Source: Aequorivita sp. UBA3180
Lineage (GTDB): Bacteria; Bacteroidota; Bacteroidia; Flavobacteriales; Flavobacteriaceae
Direction: 5' to 3'
NCBI GenBank assembly: GCA_002364215.1
Contig: DEXQ01000003.1
Span: 229,572-293,571 of the forward strand
DNA length: 64,000 bases
The position numbers were made by a program, and so were the translations under genes. A model generated the notes under the pieces. That model saw only the letters and a program-made list of their open reading frames with translations, was not told where the DNA came from and made no database searches. Positions 34,222-43,262 of the stretch are shown piece after piece (positions within the stretch are counted from its first letter, which is position 1; each line of letters starts with the position of its first letter).

Positions 34222-34475
34222 GGATTATAAAACAATACAGAAAGATACAATTTATCTGTAATCGTTTTTTGTTTTTTGAGCAACTTAAGGTAAATAGCTG
34301 TATTTTTTCGTTTAAATGAACAGTTTCGTTTCCCTATTATTGTACAAAAAGCCTAAAAATTGATTTCGCCATTCTAAAAACACATCGAAAAGGAGAATGA
34401 AACGTCATCAAAATAATCAAAAAAAATACTTCAGAAAAATCCAAAGTATTTTTTAAATGGTATAATCAATTGGTT

Positions 34476-35801
34476 TTATTCAAACAACCATCGGTAAATA
34501 TCATTTCCATTGGCGAAGAGTACCAAGGCTATTAGAATGAAGAACCCAACCATTTGGGCGTACTCCATAAATTTGTCGTTCGGTTTACGTCCCGTAACCA
34601 TTTCATATAAAAGAAACATTACGTGCCCCCCGTCCAAGGCAGGAATGGGCAAAATGTTCATAAACGCAAGAATGATGGAAATCAATGCCGTAGTTGCCCA
34701 AAAGCTCTGCCAGTCCCAGGCATCAGGAAACAGATTGCCGATGGCCCCAAAGCCTCCCACTTGTGTGGCGCCCTTGGAAGTAAAGACGTATTTGAATTGT
34801 TTTACGTAATCCTTCAACGTATTGTAGCCGAAAGTAATGCCGCCCACAATGCTCTCACCAAAAGTATATTTTATTTCGGTCTTACCTATTTGTGGAACAA
34901 TATCCTTACCAAATGAATTAACACCAATTATTCCTTTTTCGTTCGGAGTTACCCGCAAGGTATCCACTTGGTTCTCACGAGATACAACAATAGTGTTTTC
35001 TCTATCTTTTAAGGTAAGATTCTGGAATTCATCATAAAATTGAACAGATGTTCCATTTACAGCAATAATTTTATCATTTTTCTGAAAACCGGCTTTGCCG
35101 GCAGGATGGTCTGCAAGTACTGTATCTAAAATTGCCAAACGCCTTGGTGTAAACGGAAAGTGTGTGTCGTTTTGAAACATTTTTGTTCCCGCATCCTCCG
35201 GAACTGAAATGGTTTCAACAGTACCGTCGCTGTGTTTTACTTCTACTTTTGAAACATCGCGCAAGAAAATATATCTGTTAATGTCCATTACGTCCTGCAA
35301 CGGTTCGCCATTTACGTTTAATATGTGGTCTCCGTCACGAAAGCCGTATTCCTTAAATTGCTCGGTAACAGCAAAACCCTGTGGAATATCATTGTTTGTG
35401 GTAATATCTCTTCCGTAGAAGTAGAGTATTCCCATATAAATTACAAAGCCCACGATAATATTTACCGTTACGCCCCCAAGCATGATAATCAATCGTTGCC
35501 AGGCCGGTTTGCTTCGGAATTCCCACGGTTGTGGTGGCTGCGCCATCTGCTCTTTGTCCATGCTCTCATCTATCATTCCCGAGATTTTCACGTAACCGCC
35601 CAAAGGCAACCAGCCGATTCCGTAAACGGTTTCGCCAATTTTCTTTTTGAAGAGCGAAAACTTCACATCAAAAAAGAGGTAGAATTTCTCTACACGGGTT
35701 TTAAATAGTTTTGCGGGAATAAAGTGCCCCAATTCGTGCAGCACGATCAATAATGATAAACTTAAAAGAAGTTGTATAGCTTTAACAGCAAATGGACTCA
35801 T
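34476..35801 (-). CDS. rseP: site-2 membrane metalloprotease RseP
   Basis: 441 residues. Intramembrane zinc protease that clips anti-sigma factors and spent signal peptides. The zinc site HELGH is at residues 22-26 in the first helix, and the second metal-binding motif LDG is at 389-391. Two PDZ domains lie between (first near QFKEYGFRDGDHILNVNGEP, second near HPAGKAGFQKNDKIIAVNG). The position just upstream of an ECF sigma and anti-sigma pair fits regulated proteolysis but does not prove it. Confidence 0.95.
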   Translation of the reverse strand: MSPFAVKAIQLLLSLSLLIVLHELGHFIPAKLFKTRVEKFYLFFDVKFSLFKKKIGETVYGIGWLPLGGYVKISGMIDESMDKEQMAQPPQPWEFRSKPAWQRLIIMLGGVTVNIIVGFVIYMGILYFYGRDITTNNDIPQGFAVTEQFKEYGFRDGDHILNVNGEPLQDVMDINRYIFLRDVSKVEVKHSDGTVETISVPEDAGTKMFQNDTHFPFTPRRLAILDTVLADHPAGKAGFQKNDKIIAVNGTSVQFYDEFQNLTLKDRENTIVVSRENQVDTLRVTPNEKGIIGVNSFGKDIVPQIGKTEIKYTFGESIVGGITFGYNTLKDYVKQFKYVFTSKGATQVGGFGAIGNLFPDAWDWQSFWATTALISIILAFMNILPIPALDGGHVMFLLYEMVTGRKPNDKFMEYAQMVGFFILIALVLFANGNDIYRWLFE

Positions 35802-35941
35802 AGTTTTTTAAATAAATATTTTATAAAAAGCTCAATTTTAAAATCACTCATTACCAAAATCGAGCCTAAATTTTTTTTTGCTTGCCAGTGTCAGGTTCAG
35901 CAAAAAATCGCACAAAAGTAACCTTTTAGAGCTTGCAAAAA

Positions 35942-35969
35942 AAATAAGCGGGTAGGTTCCCGCTTATTT
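35942..35969 (-). terminator. terminator after the M1 peptidase
   Basis: AAATAAGCGGG and CCCGCTTATTT, an 11-bp stem with a six-base loop, followed on the minus strand by a T-run of eight. Confidence 0.88.
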
Positions 35970-36007
35970 ATTGTTTTTTTAGAAGAACGTTTGTATGGAA
36001 AAACGTT

Positions 36008-37945
36008 TTATTCCTTTACTATTCTTTTATTGATTGTGCCTTCTGAAGTTTCTATTTGAAAAAATAGAATTCCTTTTGAGAATTTCGAAATATCAACCGT
36101 TCCTGAATATTTTTCAGAATATAGCAATTGCCCCAAAGTATTATAAATATTGATATTTTGAATATTTATAGAAGCTGGTTTTTCCAAATTGACTATTCCC
36201 GAAGTTGGATTTGGATAAAGAATAAATTGTTGATCCAGTGTAAAATCTTCGGTTCCCAAAACCACATTGTTGCTGCGGGAAATTAAATGATAATCGGGAT
36301 CAAACTGAACATTTTGTACCATAAAGCCCACTGCTGGCTGAAATGCTTGGTTATTTGTAGTGTTGTCCAGCACAATATCCAAGGTTTCTCCCTGCGTTCC
36401 GTTTATCCGCAATGGAACGGGCGCCTCAAAAAATGAAACCGATGAATGGCTTTGGGTCTGGGAAATCACCACATTTATATTCGACTGCCCGCCAGCTTGA
36501 TTCCATCTAATAGTATATCGCGGATAGCCTTCGCCATAGATCCAATCGTTAAAAAATTCCGAAAGATCCTCACCTCCTGCAGCGGCTTCCATATTTCTGA
36601 TGAGGTCTGGAGTTTTAGCGTAGCCGTAAGATAAAGTAGGGTCTGCCAAATAATCTTTCAAACCTTGAAAGAAAACTGCATCGCCCAGTTTTTTGCGAAG
36701 CATATGCAGCACCATGGAGCCTTTATTGTAACTAAGCCTGCTGCTGAAAATTCGATTGACCGAAGTTGTATCCTGCGCTGGCACATACACAGACCCATCT
36801 GGCGAATCTGTGATGGAATTTATCTTATCCTGCCTCCATGATCTAAAATCTGATGGACCATCAAAATCTTCAATAACGAGTCCTGAAAGATATGTGGCGA
36901 AACCTTCATTCAGCCAGATATCTTGCCAACTGCCACAAGTAACTTTATCACCGAACCATTGGTGACCAAGTTCGTGTGCAATCAACCCACGGCTAAGGCT
37001 GCCCATAAACGAAACCGTTGTGTGCTCCATGCCGCCACCCCAGCCAAACTGTGCGTGGCCGTACTTTTCATTAGCATAAGGATAGGGTTCAAAAAGATCT
37101 GCAAATAAATTCATAATATCCACGGTTACAGGTGTACGTGACTGTGCGTATGAAAGGTCTTCGGGATAAATGTAATTTACAATTTCAAAAGGATTGCCGT
37201 TATTGTCAACAGTATGTGAATATACCGTGTAATTGGTTACTGCAATGGCAATCAAATATGCGGGAATAGGATATTGGTGCCTATAATGTGTAGTTTTGTT
37301 ACTGCCATTAATTGTTTGACTTATTTCCAGCCCATTTGCGACGGCTATATATTCTTCATTTGAAGGATTGAAACGCGGAGTGGTAATATAAACATCAATC
37401 ATATCTATCTTATCGTTCAAATCTTGTTTGCAAGGCCACCATGCTTTTGCTCCAAATGGCTCCGAAAGCGTCCACATCACGGGATCACCATTGTGGGTGT
37501 CTGTTTCAAAAGAACCAAAACCTGAGCTTACGGGGTTACCGGAATAGCTTACCGATAGTGAATCCAATACGCCCTGAGCTTGCATCTGTGGAAGCGTAAT
37601 TACAACCTCATCATCATTATTTTGGGTAAAACTAAGGGGTATTCCGCGCTGTGTAACTTGTGAAACCGTCATGTTATCAACAAGTTCAAAGGTTATGGTA
37701 TTCATATTTTCCTTGGCCACAAAATGCGAAGTGACCTTCCCGGTAATGAATGCCTGAGAAGGATTTACCGTAAATTCCAATCTGTGGTATTTTAGGTCAT
37801 AATTCCCTGTGTTCATATTTACTGGTTTTCCAAACCAACCAGTTGCAGCTTTTGCTTCAGCTTCGGTGATATCATCTGAATGAAAATTCTGGGAAAAGGA
37901 TAAAAAGGAAATCAAAATTAAAATGGGGAGTAGTAATGTTTTCAT
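36008..37945 (-). CDS. M1 family aminopeptidase with T9SS sorting domain
   Basis: 645 residues with a signal peptide (LLLPILILISFLSFSQ). The M1 zinc site is LIAHELGHQWFGDK near residues 320-333 with the downstream glutamate in NEGFATYLSG. The last about 80 residues form a type A T9SS C-terminal domain (FILYPNPTSGIVNLEKP, later NIYNTLGQLLYSE and GTINKRIVKE), so the enzyme is exported by the type IX system and attached to or released from the surface. The M1 GxMEN-type motif is GGGMEHTTVS. It likely degrades extracellular peptides. Confidence 0.95.
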   Translation of the reverse strand: MKTLLLPILILISFLSFSQNFHSDDITEAEAKAATGWFGKPVNMNTGNYDLKYHRLEFTVNPSQAFITGKVTSHFVAKENMNTITFELVDNMTVSQVTQRGIPLSFTQNNDDEVVITLPQMQAQGVLDSLSVSYSGNPVSSGFGSFETDTHNGDPVMWTLSEPFGAKAWWPCKQDLNDKIDMIDVYITTPRFNPSNEEYIAVANGLEISQTINGSNKTTHYRHQYPIPAYLIAIAVTNYTVYSHTVDNNGNPFEIVNYIYPEDLSYAQSRTPVTVDIMNLFADLFEPYPYANEKYGHAQFGWGGGMEHTTVSFMGSLSRGLIAHELGHQWFGDKVTCGSWQDIWLNEGFATYLSGLVIEDFDGPSDFRSWRQDKINSITDSPDGSVYVPAQDTTSVNRIFSSRLSYNKGSMVLHMLRKKLGDAVFFQGLKDYLADPTLSYGYAKTPDLIRNMEAAAGGEDLSEFFNDWIYGEGYPRYTIRWNQAGGQSNINVVISQTQSHSSVSFFEAPVPLRINGTQGETLDIVLDNTTNNQAFQPAVGFMVQNVQFDPDYHLISRSNNVVLGTEDFTLDQQFILYPNPTSGIVNLEKPASINIQNINIYNTLGQLLYSEKYSGTVDISKFSKGILFFQIETSEGTINKRIVKE

Positions 37946-38026
37946 AATAAAACAAGATTGATTAATCTAGATTCTGTGTATAGAATTTATGATGTTAAAT
38001 GTATTCATTTTAATAGCTTTAGAACT

Positions 38027-38034
38027 TATTTTTG
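38027..38034 (+). promoter_or_regulatory. -7 box TATTTTTG of the SCO gene
   Basis: TAnnTTTG match 38 bases upstream of the ATG at 38072. Confidence 0.6.
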
Positions 38035-38071
38035 CAGCCAAATCTATTAATTGAGTCTAAAATTTAACGCA

Positions 38072-38737
38072 ATGCTTACTTTCTTCAAAAAATATAAATT
38101 CTTTGCAGTGGTTTTATTGGTTTTATCGGCCATAATCATCACTATAATTTATCAAATAATGAAGCCAAAGGAGATGCTGAAAATTTATCAACCGGCAGAT
38201 GTTTCAACCGAACTCGTTGATAGCACGCTTCAGTACGTAAAGAAATACCACATCATTGCAAATTTTAGCCTCACCAACCAAAACGGGAAGACAATCACGC
38301 AAGCTGATTATAAAGACAAAATTTACGTAGCAGACTTTTTCTTTACTACTTGCCAGACCATTTGCCCTATTATGACAGATCACATGGTGAAAATTCAAGA
38401 GGAATTGAAAGATGATGATGAGGTTTTGCTGCTTTCGCATACCGTTACTCCAGAAATTGACAGCGTTGGTCAACTTAAAAGATACGCATTGGAAAAAGGC
38501 GTGAACGACTCTAAATGGAATTTGGTGACTGGTGATAAAAAGGAAATTTACAATCTAGCAAGAAAATCGTATCTCGCGGCAAAGGATGTTCCCTATTCCG
38601 AAAACGATCTGGTACATACCGAAAATTTTATACTTGTGGACAAAAAGAAGCGAATCCGTGGTTTTTACGACGGTACAGATCCCGAGGCCATTGAAAAATT
38701 ATTGGCAGATATCCAAATTTTGAAACAGGAAGATTAA
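38072..38737 (+). CDS. SCO1/SenC family copper protein
   Basis: 221 residues from ATG 38072. A membrane anchor at the N-terminus (FFAVVLLVLSAIIITIIYQI) is followed by a thioredoxin-like fold. The copper ligands are C94-x3-C98 (TTCQTICPIM) and a histidine in LVHTENFILVD. SCO proteins deliver copper to cytochrome oxidase or act as redox sensors. No oxidase genes are adjacent. A TTG codon 7 codons upstream is open, but the ATG fits the anchor better. Confidence 0.92.
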   Translation: MLTFFKKYKFFAVVLLVLSAIIITIIYQIMKPKEMLKIYQPADVSTELVDSTLQYVKKYHIIANFSLTNQNGKTITQADYKDKIYVADFFFTTCQTICPIMTDHMVKIQEELKDDDEVLLLSHTVTPEIDSVGQLKRYALEKGVNDSKWNLVTGDKKEIYNLARKSYLAAKDVPYSENDLVHTENFILVDKKKRIRGFYDGTDPEAIEKLLADIQILKQED

Positions 38738-38809
38738 TTTCTTGCAGGTTGAAAAACGGCAGTGCCTAAAAAATCTCAAAAGGTCTTTTCCCACGTCCTT
38801 TTTTTCCTT

Positions 38810-38817
38810 TACTTTTG
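38810..38817 (+). promoter_or_regulatory. feoAB promoter -7 box TACTTTTG
   Basis: Exact TAnnTTTG match 30 bases upstream of the feoA ATG. No DtxR/MntR- or Fur-like palindrome was noticed next to it. Confidence 0.65.
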
Positions 38818-38846
38818 CCTTGTTTAAAATCAATCTAAATAAAAAG

Positions 38847-39074
38847 ATGGTCATTACTATTGCTTCACTTAAAAAAGGGCAACGCGGCATTATCAAGGAA
38901 TTTTCAATAGATGTTGTTCCCTTAAAGCTATTGGAGATGGGCTGTCTACCCGGTAATGAGGTCTCTTTGGTACAAATGGCTCCTTTCAATGATCCGCTAT
39001 ATTTGAACATCAACGGAAGCCATCTAGCCATTCGAAAGGAAACGGCCAGCAAGATTGAAATTGAATTGATATAA
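38847..39074 (+). CDS. feoA: ferrous iron transport protein A
   Basis: 75-residue SH3-like protein (MVITIASLKKGQRGIIKEFS, core LKLLEMGCLPGNEVSLVQMA) that works with FeoB. The open frame extends 35 codons upstream through the promoter region; the conserved family start and the -7 box place the start at 38847. It is 6 bases ahead of feoB. Confidence 0.93.
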   Translation: MVITIASLKKGQRGIIKEFSIDVVPLKLLEMGCLPGNEVSLVQMAPFNDPLYLNINGSHLAIRKETASKIEIELI

Positions 39075-39080
39075 ATAATA

Positions 39081-41180
39081 ATGGCAAAGCACATAAACGT
39101 TGCACTTATTGGAAACCCAAATACTGGAAAAACCTCTGTGTTCAATCGGCTCACTGGACTGAACCAAAAAGTGGGGAACTATCCCGGAATTACTGTTGAA
39201 AAAAAACAGGGTACCTGCAAATTTGGCCGAGCCTGTAAAGTCCACATTCTCGATTTACCGGGAACCTATAGCCTTAACGCTTCATCACTGGACGAAAATG
39301 TGGTAATAGAACTGCTGCTAAACAAAAACGATAAAGACTTTCCCGATGTTGCAGTAGTTGTTGCCGACGTAGAAAACCTTAAGAGAAATCTACTACTTTT
39401 CACACAAATAAAAGATTTGGGCATCCCTGCCATTCTTGCCATAAATATGTCTGATCGTATGAAACGGAAAGCCATAACATTAGATATACCCTTGCTTGAA
39501 GAAAAGTTGCAAACCAAAATTGCACTTATCAGCTCACGCAAAAATCTTGGCTTTGATTATTTAAAGGAATTGATAGAAAACTACAACCAGCTTTCCACAA
39601 AACCCTGCTTGAACGCTTCCAGCATTTCTCCCGAATATTTTGACCGTTTGCGAAAAGCATTTCCCAACCAAGATCTTTATAAATTATGGTTGGTAATAAC
39701 CCAAGACGTCAATTTTGGAAAATTGGACCGAAATGAATTAAAGGGGGTAGCTTCCTTTCAAACCGAATCTGTGAGCAATCTGAAAAGACTTCAACAAAAG
39801 GAAACGGTGGCGCGGTATCAGTTTATAAATGAGACCTTGAAGCAGACCCTTCATATAGACACTGCAAACGCAAAGGATTTAAGAAGCCGGTTGGATCGTA
39901 TCTTGACCCACAAGGTTTGGGGATATGTTATTTTCTTCGGAATTCTACTCCTTATTTTCCAAGCTATTTTTGATTGGAGTTCTTACCCCATGGATTTTAT
40001 AGACAGCACCTTTGCATCTTTAAGCGAATGGACCAAAAACACATTACCGGCAGGGGATTTTACAAATTTGATAGCTGAAGGAATTATACCGGGACTTGGC
40101 GGAATCGTTATTTTTATTCCGCAGATTGCGTTTCTTTTTCTCTTTATTTCAATTTTGGAAGAAACAGGCTATATGAGCCGTGTGGTCTTTTTAATGGATC
40201 GCGTTATGCGCCGTTTTGGGCTCAGCGGAAAAAGTGTGGTGCCGCTTGTTGCGGGAACTGCCTGCGCTATTCCAGCAATTATGGCTACCCGTAATATTGA
40301 AAATTGGAAGGAACGATTGATAACCATTTTGGTTACACCTTTCACAACCTGTTCAGCCCGGTTGCCTGTTTATTTAATAATAATTGCTTTGGTAATTCCC
40401 GACACCCGAGTTTTGGGAATTTTCAGCCTGCAAGGGCTTACCCTAATGTTTATGTATATTTTGGGGTTTGGTGCCGCTATATTTTCAGCCTATTTGCTCG
40501 ACAAAATTTTAAAAATACGCAGCAAAAGTTTTTTTGTGGTTGAAATGCCTAATTATAAGCTGCCCTTGCCTAAAAACGTAATTATAACCGTAGTTGAAAA
40601 AACCAAAGCTTTTGTTTTTGGAGCAGGAAAAATAATTCTTGCTATTTCGATAATTCTATGGGTAATGGCGTCTTATGGCCCGGGAAATTTTAACAATGCT
40701 GAAGAAATTATTACAAATGAATATGCTTCGCAAAATCTTTCTCAGGAAGAAATAGATATGCATATAGATTCCTATAAACTGGAACATTCCTATATAGGAA
40801 GAATAGGTCACGCTATTGAACCTGCCGTTAGGCCATTAGGGTACGATTGGAAAATTGGAATTGCCATTGTAAGTTCTTTTGCCGCACGGGAAGTTTTTGT
40901 GGGTACCCTTGCAACCATTTACAGCGTAGGAAGTGAGGAAGAGGAGACAATTAAAAATAGAATGGCTGCGGAAATAAATCCAGTTTTGGGCGGTCCACTC
41001 TTCAATTTTGCAAGTGGAGTTTCGTTACTGCTGTTCTATGCTTTTGCAATGCAATGTATGAGTACCTTGGCAATTGTAAAAAAAGAAACCAACAGTTGGA
41101 AATGGCCTATGTGGCAGTTGTTCGTTATGAGCGCCATTGCCTATGTTGTAGCATTGGCAGCCTATCAATTTTTGAAATAG
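39081..41180 (+). CDS. feoB: ferrous iron transporter FeoB
   Basis: 699-residue inner-membrane Fe(II) importer. An N-terminal G domain carries G1 GNPNTGKT at residues 11-18, G3 DLPGTYSL near 57 and G4 NMSD. A helical linker follows, then two Gate repeats (GTACAIPAIMATRNIENWKE and ITILVTPFTTCSARLPVYLI) and a C-terminal gate ending AAYQFLK. Two Cys-rich small proteins follow it. FeoC is absent. Confidence 0.97.
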   Translation: MAKHINVALIGNPNTGKTSVFNRLTGLNQKVGNYPGITVEKKQGTCKFGRACKVHILDLPGTYSLNASSLDENVVIELLLNKNDKDFPDVAVVVADVENLKRNLLLFTQIKDLGIPAILAINMSDRMKRKAITLDIPLLEEKLQTKIALISSRKNLGFDYLKELIENYNQLSTKPCLNASSISPEYFDRLRKAFPNQDLYKLWLVITQDVNFGKLDRNELKGVASFQTESVSNLKRLQQKETVARYQFINETLKQTLHIDTANAKDLRSRLDRILTHKVWGYVIFFGILLLIFQAIFDWSSYPMDFIDSTFASLSEWTKNTLPAGDFTNLIAEGIIPGLGGIVIFIPQIAFLFLFISILEETGYMSRVVFLMDRVMRRFGLSGKSVVPLVAGTACAIPAIMATRNIENWKERLITILVTPFTTCSARLPVYLIIIALVIPDTRVLGIFSLQGLTLMFMYILGFGAAIFSAYLLDKILKIRSKSFFVVEMPNYKLPLPKNVIITVVEKTKAFVFGAGKIILAISIILWVMASYGPGNFNNAEEIITNEYASQNLSQEEIDMHIDSYKLEHSYIGRIGHAIEPAVRPLGYDWKIGIAIVSSFAAREVFVGTLATIYSVGSEEEETIKNRMAAEINPVLGGPLFNFASGVSLLLFYAFAMQCMSTLAIVKKETNSWKWPMWQLFVMSAIAYVVALAAYQFLK

Positions 41181-41197
41181 AATAAAATTCTTTTGTT

Positions 41198-41341
41198 ATG
41201 CAAACTTTACTTGTCTTGGTAGCCTTTATAGTAGCAGTGTGCTCTCTTATAACTCGCTTTGTCTGGAGTCCATTTGAAACCGCAAAAAAAAAGAATAAAC
41301 CAGGAGATCATTCTGACTGTGGCAAATGCAGTTTTCGTTAA
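41198..41341 (+). CDS. FeoB-associated Cys-rich membrane protein, copy 1
   Basis: 47 residues: one transmembrane helix (TLLVLVAFIVAVCSLI), FVWSPF, then a polar tail with C-GK-C near the end (DCGKCSFR). This fits the FeoB-associated Cys-rich membrane protein family. It starts 17 bases after feoB. Its function in iron uptake is not established. Confidence 0.75.
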   Translation: MQTLLVLVAFIVAVCSLITRFVWSPFETAKKKNKPGDHSDCGKCSFR

Positions 41342-41410
41342 CTTCGAAGGCATAGTTTGGTACAGTGCTCTTTCTAGATAGCCATAGTTGTGGCTTGAAA
41401 TTCTTTAAAC

Positions 41411-41418
41411 TATCTTTG
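41411..41418 (+). promoter_or_regulatory. -7 box TATCTTTG of the second Cys-rich gene
   Basis: Exact TAnnTTTG match 12 bases upstream of an ATG, implying a nearly leaderless mRNA separate from feoAB. Confidence 0.65.
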
Positions 41419-41422
41419 CACT

Positions 41423-41581
41423 ATGCAAACAATATTGGTATTAATAACGTTTTCCATTGCAGCAGGCTTTTTGCTTAAAAAGTTTGTTTGGAACCCAATT
41501 TTTGAATCGCGTCAAAACTCAAGTGGCACGCTTGATGGCGGTAAAACCAAATGTGGCAAAAAAGATTGCGGCTGTCATTAA
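41423..41581 (+). CDS. FeoB-associated Cys-rich membrane protein, copy 2
   Basis: 52 residues, paralogous to the preceding gene. Shared start (MQT-L-VL), single helix (ILVLITFSIAAGFLLK), FVWNP and a Cys-rich tail (KCGKKDCGCH). This copy has three cysteines in the tail rather than two, and its own promoter. It ends directly against the stop of the gene on the other strand. Confidence 0.72.
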   Translation: MQTILVLITFSIAAGFLLKKFVWNPIFESRQNSSGTLDGGKTKCGKKDCGCH

Positions 41582-41998
41582 TTACTTATTCTTCTCTTCG
41601 CAAACCAATAAAACGTAGCTATTTATATTACCTACGCTTTCAGTAGTGGGGTATGGTTTTAAGGACAATCCATTAATAGCGAATGTTGCGGAACTATAGA
41701 GGTTTGTATTTTTTTCCTCCCCAGGTCTTACTTCTCCAAAAGTTAACAGCTTTTCCTCAGATTTTCCATTTGTGGTAACTTTTGCCTTAACAATTGCTCG
41801 TCCGGCCCAGATACAGTCCAAACCTTCGGGACAACGGGAATCTTCCACCACCTCCATAAATTTAATGGAAATGCCTTTTAAAATTATGGTTTCCCCTTTG
41901 GGAACTTTTACGGCTATTTTAGGGGTTTCCGCGGAGTCTTCTTGGCCAAAAGCAAAAGTTGAAAAAAGCATGATGATTGCTAAAAGTGAGTTTTTCAT
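41582..41998 (-). CDS. small secreted protein, unknown
   Basis: 138 residues with a signal peptide (LLAIIMLFSTFAFGQ). A motif EDSRCPEGLDCIWAGRAIVK is typical of a Bacteroidota family of envelope proteins in which RCP...CIWxG is conserved; two cysteines suggest a disulfide. Function unknown. Its stop codon immediately follows that of the convergent Cys-rich gene. Confidence 0.78.
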   Translation of the reverse strand: MKNSLLAIIMLFSTFAFGQEDSAETPKIAVKVPKGETIILKGISIKFMEVVEDSRCPEGLDCIWAGRAIVKAKVTTNGKSEEKLLTFGEVRPGEEKNTNLYSSATFAINGLSLKPYPTTESVGNINSYVLLVCEEKNK

Positions 41999-42101
41999 TA
42001 TTTATATGATTTATCAATTTTAAAGATACATTAAAAAATAGTGCCAAAAAACCAGTTGTTAAAAATCAAGGATCTCTGCATTGCCCGAATTTCGGTATAT
42101 A

Positions 42102-43262
42102 TTATCCCCGGAAAAGGAAGAAATCTTCTTTCATAGGCTCTATCTTTTCATCTTTGTTGCTAATAATGTATTCCAACGATTTTTCGGTGAAAGCCAATCC
42201 TTTTTCAGTAAGGGAAACCACGTCGTTCTTTATTTCCACGAGATTATTTTTTTCTGCTAAATCCAATACGGTTCTAGCACGAACAGCCTGCCAATTAATA
42301 TGCTCTTGAAGGTGATCGATATGTCTTTCACTTTCTTCTTCGTGGCGGTTTAAGTGCAACAAAAATGTTATGAGTGAAACCTCAATGCGTTGCTGTTTCT
42401 GCCGATACAAAACTGAAATAAGCCCTTTTTTAGGAGCGAATAAATATACAATCAGAAAGATTACTCCTAAAGTTGTAGCTATAGACCCAGAAATGGAGGC
42501 GTCGAGAAAATTGGCAACCCAATAGCCTGCAATTGCTGAAAAGACACCGAATAGTACTGAAAGCCCGATCATTTTTTTCAAGTCTTCGGTAAGCAAATAG
42601 GCCGTGGCTGCGGGTGCTATCATTAGAGCCACTACTAGAATTGCTCCAACCGCATCAAAGGCGCCCACAACGGTCACAGAAGAAACCGACATCAGCCCAT
42701 AATGCATAACCACAGGGGGAATACCTAATACCGAAGAAAGTCCGGCATCAAAAGTGGTTACTTTTAATTCTTTAAAAAACAATATTAAAAGGCTTACCGT
42801 AATAAATAAAATGCTTCCCATTACCCAAAGAGATTTTGGGCCCCAATCCGCACCTCCCACCATCATTCTGTCAAAAGGTGCAAAGGCCAGTTCACCTAAC
42901 AATACAGCATCTACGTCAAGATGTACATCGTTTGCGTTTTTTGCAATAAGTATAACGCCAATACTAAACAAAACAGGAAAAACAAGACCGATGGCAGTAT
43001 CTTCTTTAACCAATCCGGTTTTTTGGATAAACTCTACCATAACAACGGTGATAACACCTGTTAATGCGGCCAAAAGAATAAGTAAAGGGGAATTTAAATC
43101 TTGCGTTATAAAAAAACCGATTACAATTCCAGGAAGGATAGAGTGGCTTATAGCATCGCTTATTAAAGCCATTTTCCGAAGTACCAAAAACACACCCGGA
43201 ATGGCGCAGGCCATGGCCACAATGGCTGCAATTAGCTGTATTTCTATTTGCGGATTACTCAT
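42102..43262 (-). CDS. metal ABC transporter permease with C-terminal winged helix
   Basis: 386 residues. The first about 270 are an ABC-3 permease with eight or nine helices (CAIPGVFLVLRKMALISDAI, then GAILVVALMIAPAATAYLLT). The last about 90 are a soluble tail (RIEVSLITFLLHLNRHEEE and later DVVSLTEKGLAFTEKSL) that resembles the DtxR/MntR winged helix, a fusion known from Bacteroidota metal permeases. It overlaps the upstream permease gene by 8 bases. Substrate, probably Mn(II), Zn(II) or Fe(II), is inferred from the regulator. Confidence 0.88.
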   Translation of the reverse strand: MSNPQIEIQLIAAIVAMACAIPGVFLVLRKMALISDAISHSILPGIVIGFFITQDLNSPLLILLAALTGVITVVMVEFIQKTGLVKEDTAIGLVFPVLFSIGVILIAKNANDVHLDVDAVLLGELAFAPFDRMMVGGADWGPKSLWVMGSILFITVSLLILFFKELKVTTFDAGLSSVLGIPPVVMHYGLMSVSSVTVVGAFDAVGAILVVALMIAPAATAYLLTEDLKKMIGLSVLFGVFSAIAGYWVANFLDASISGSIATTLGVIFLIVYLFAPKKGLISVLYRQKQQRIEVSLITFLLHLNRHEEESERHIDHLQEHINWQAVRARTVLDLAEKNNLVEIKNDVVSLTEKGLAFTEKSLEYIISNKDEKIEPMKEDFFLFRG

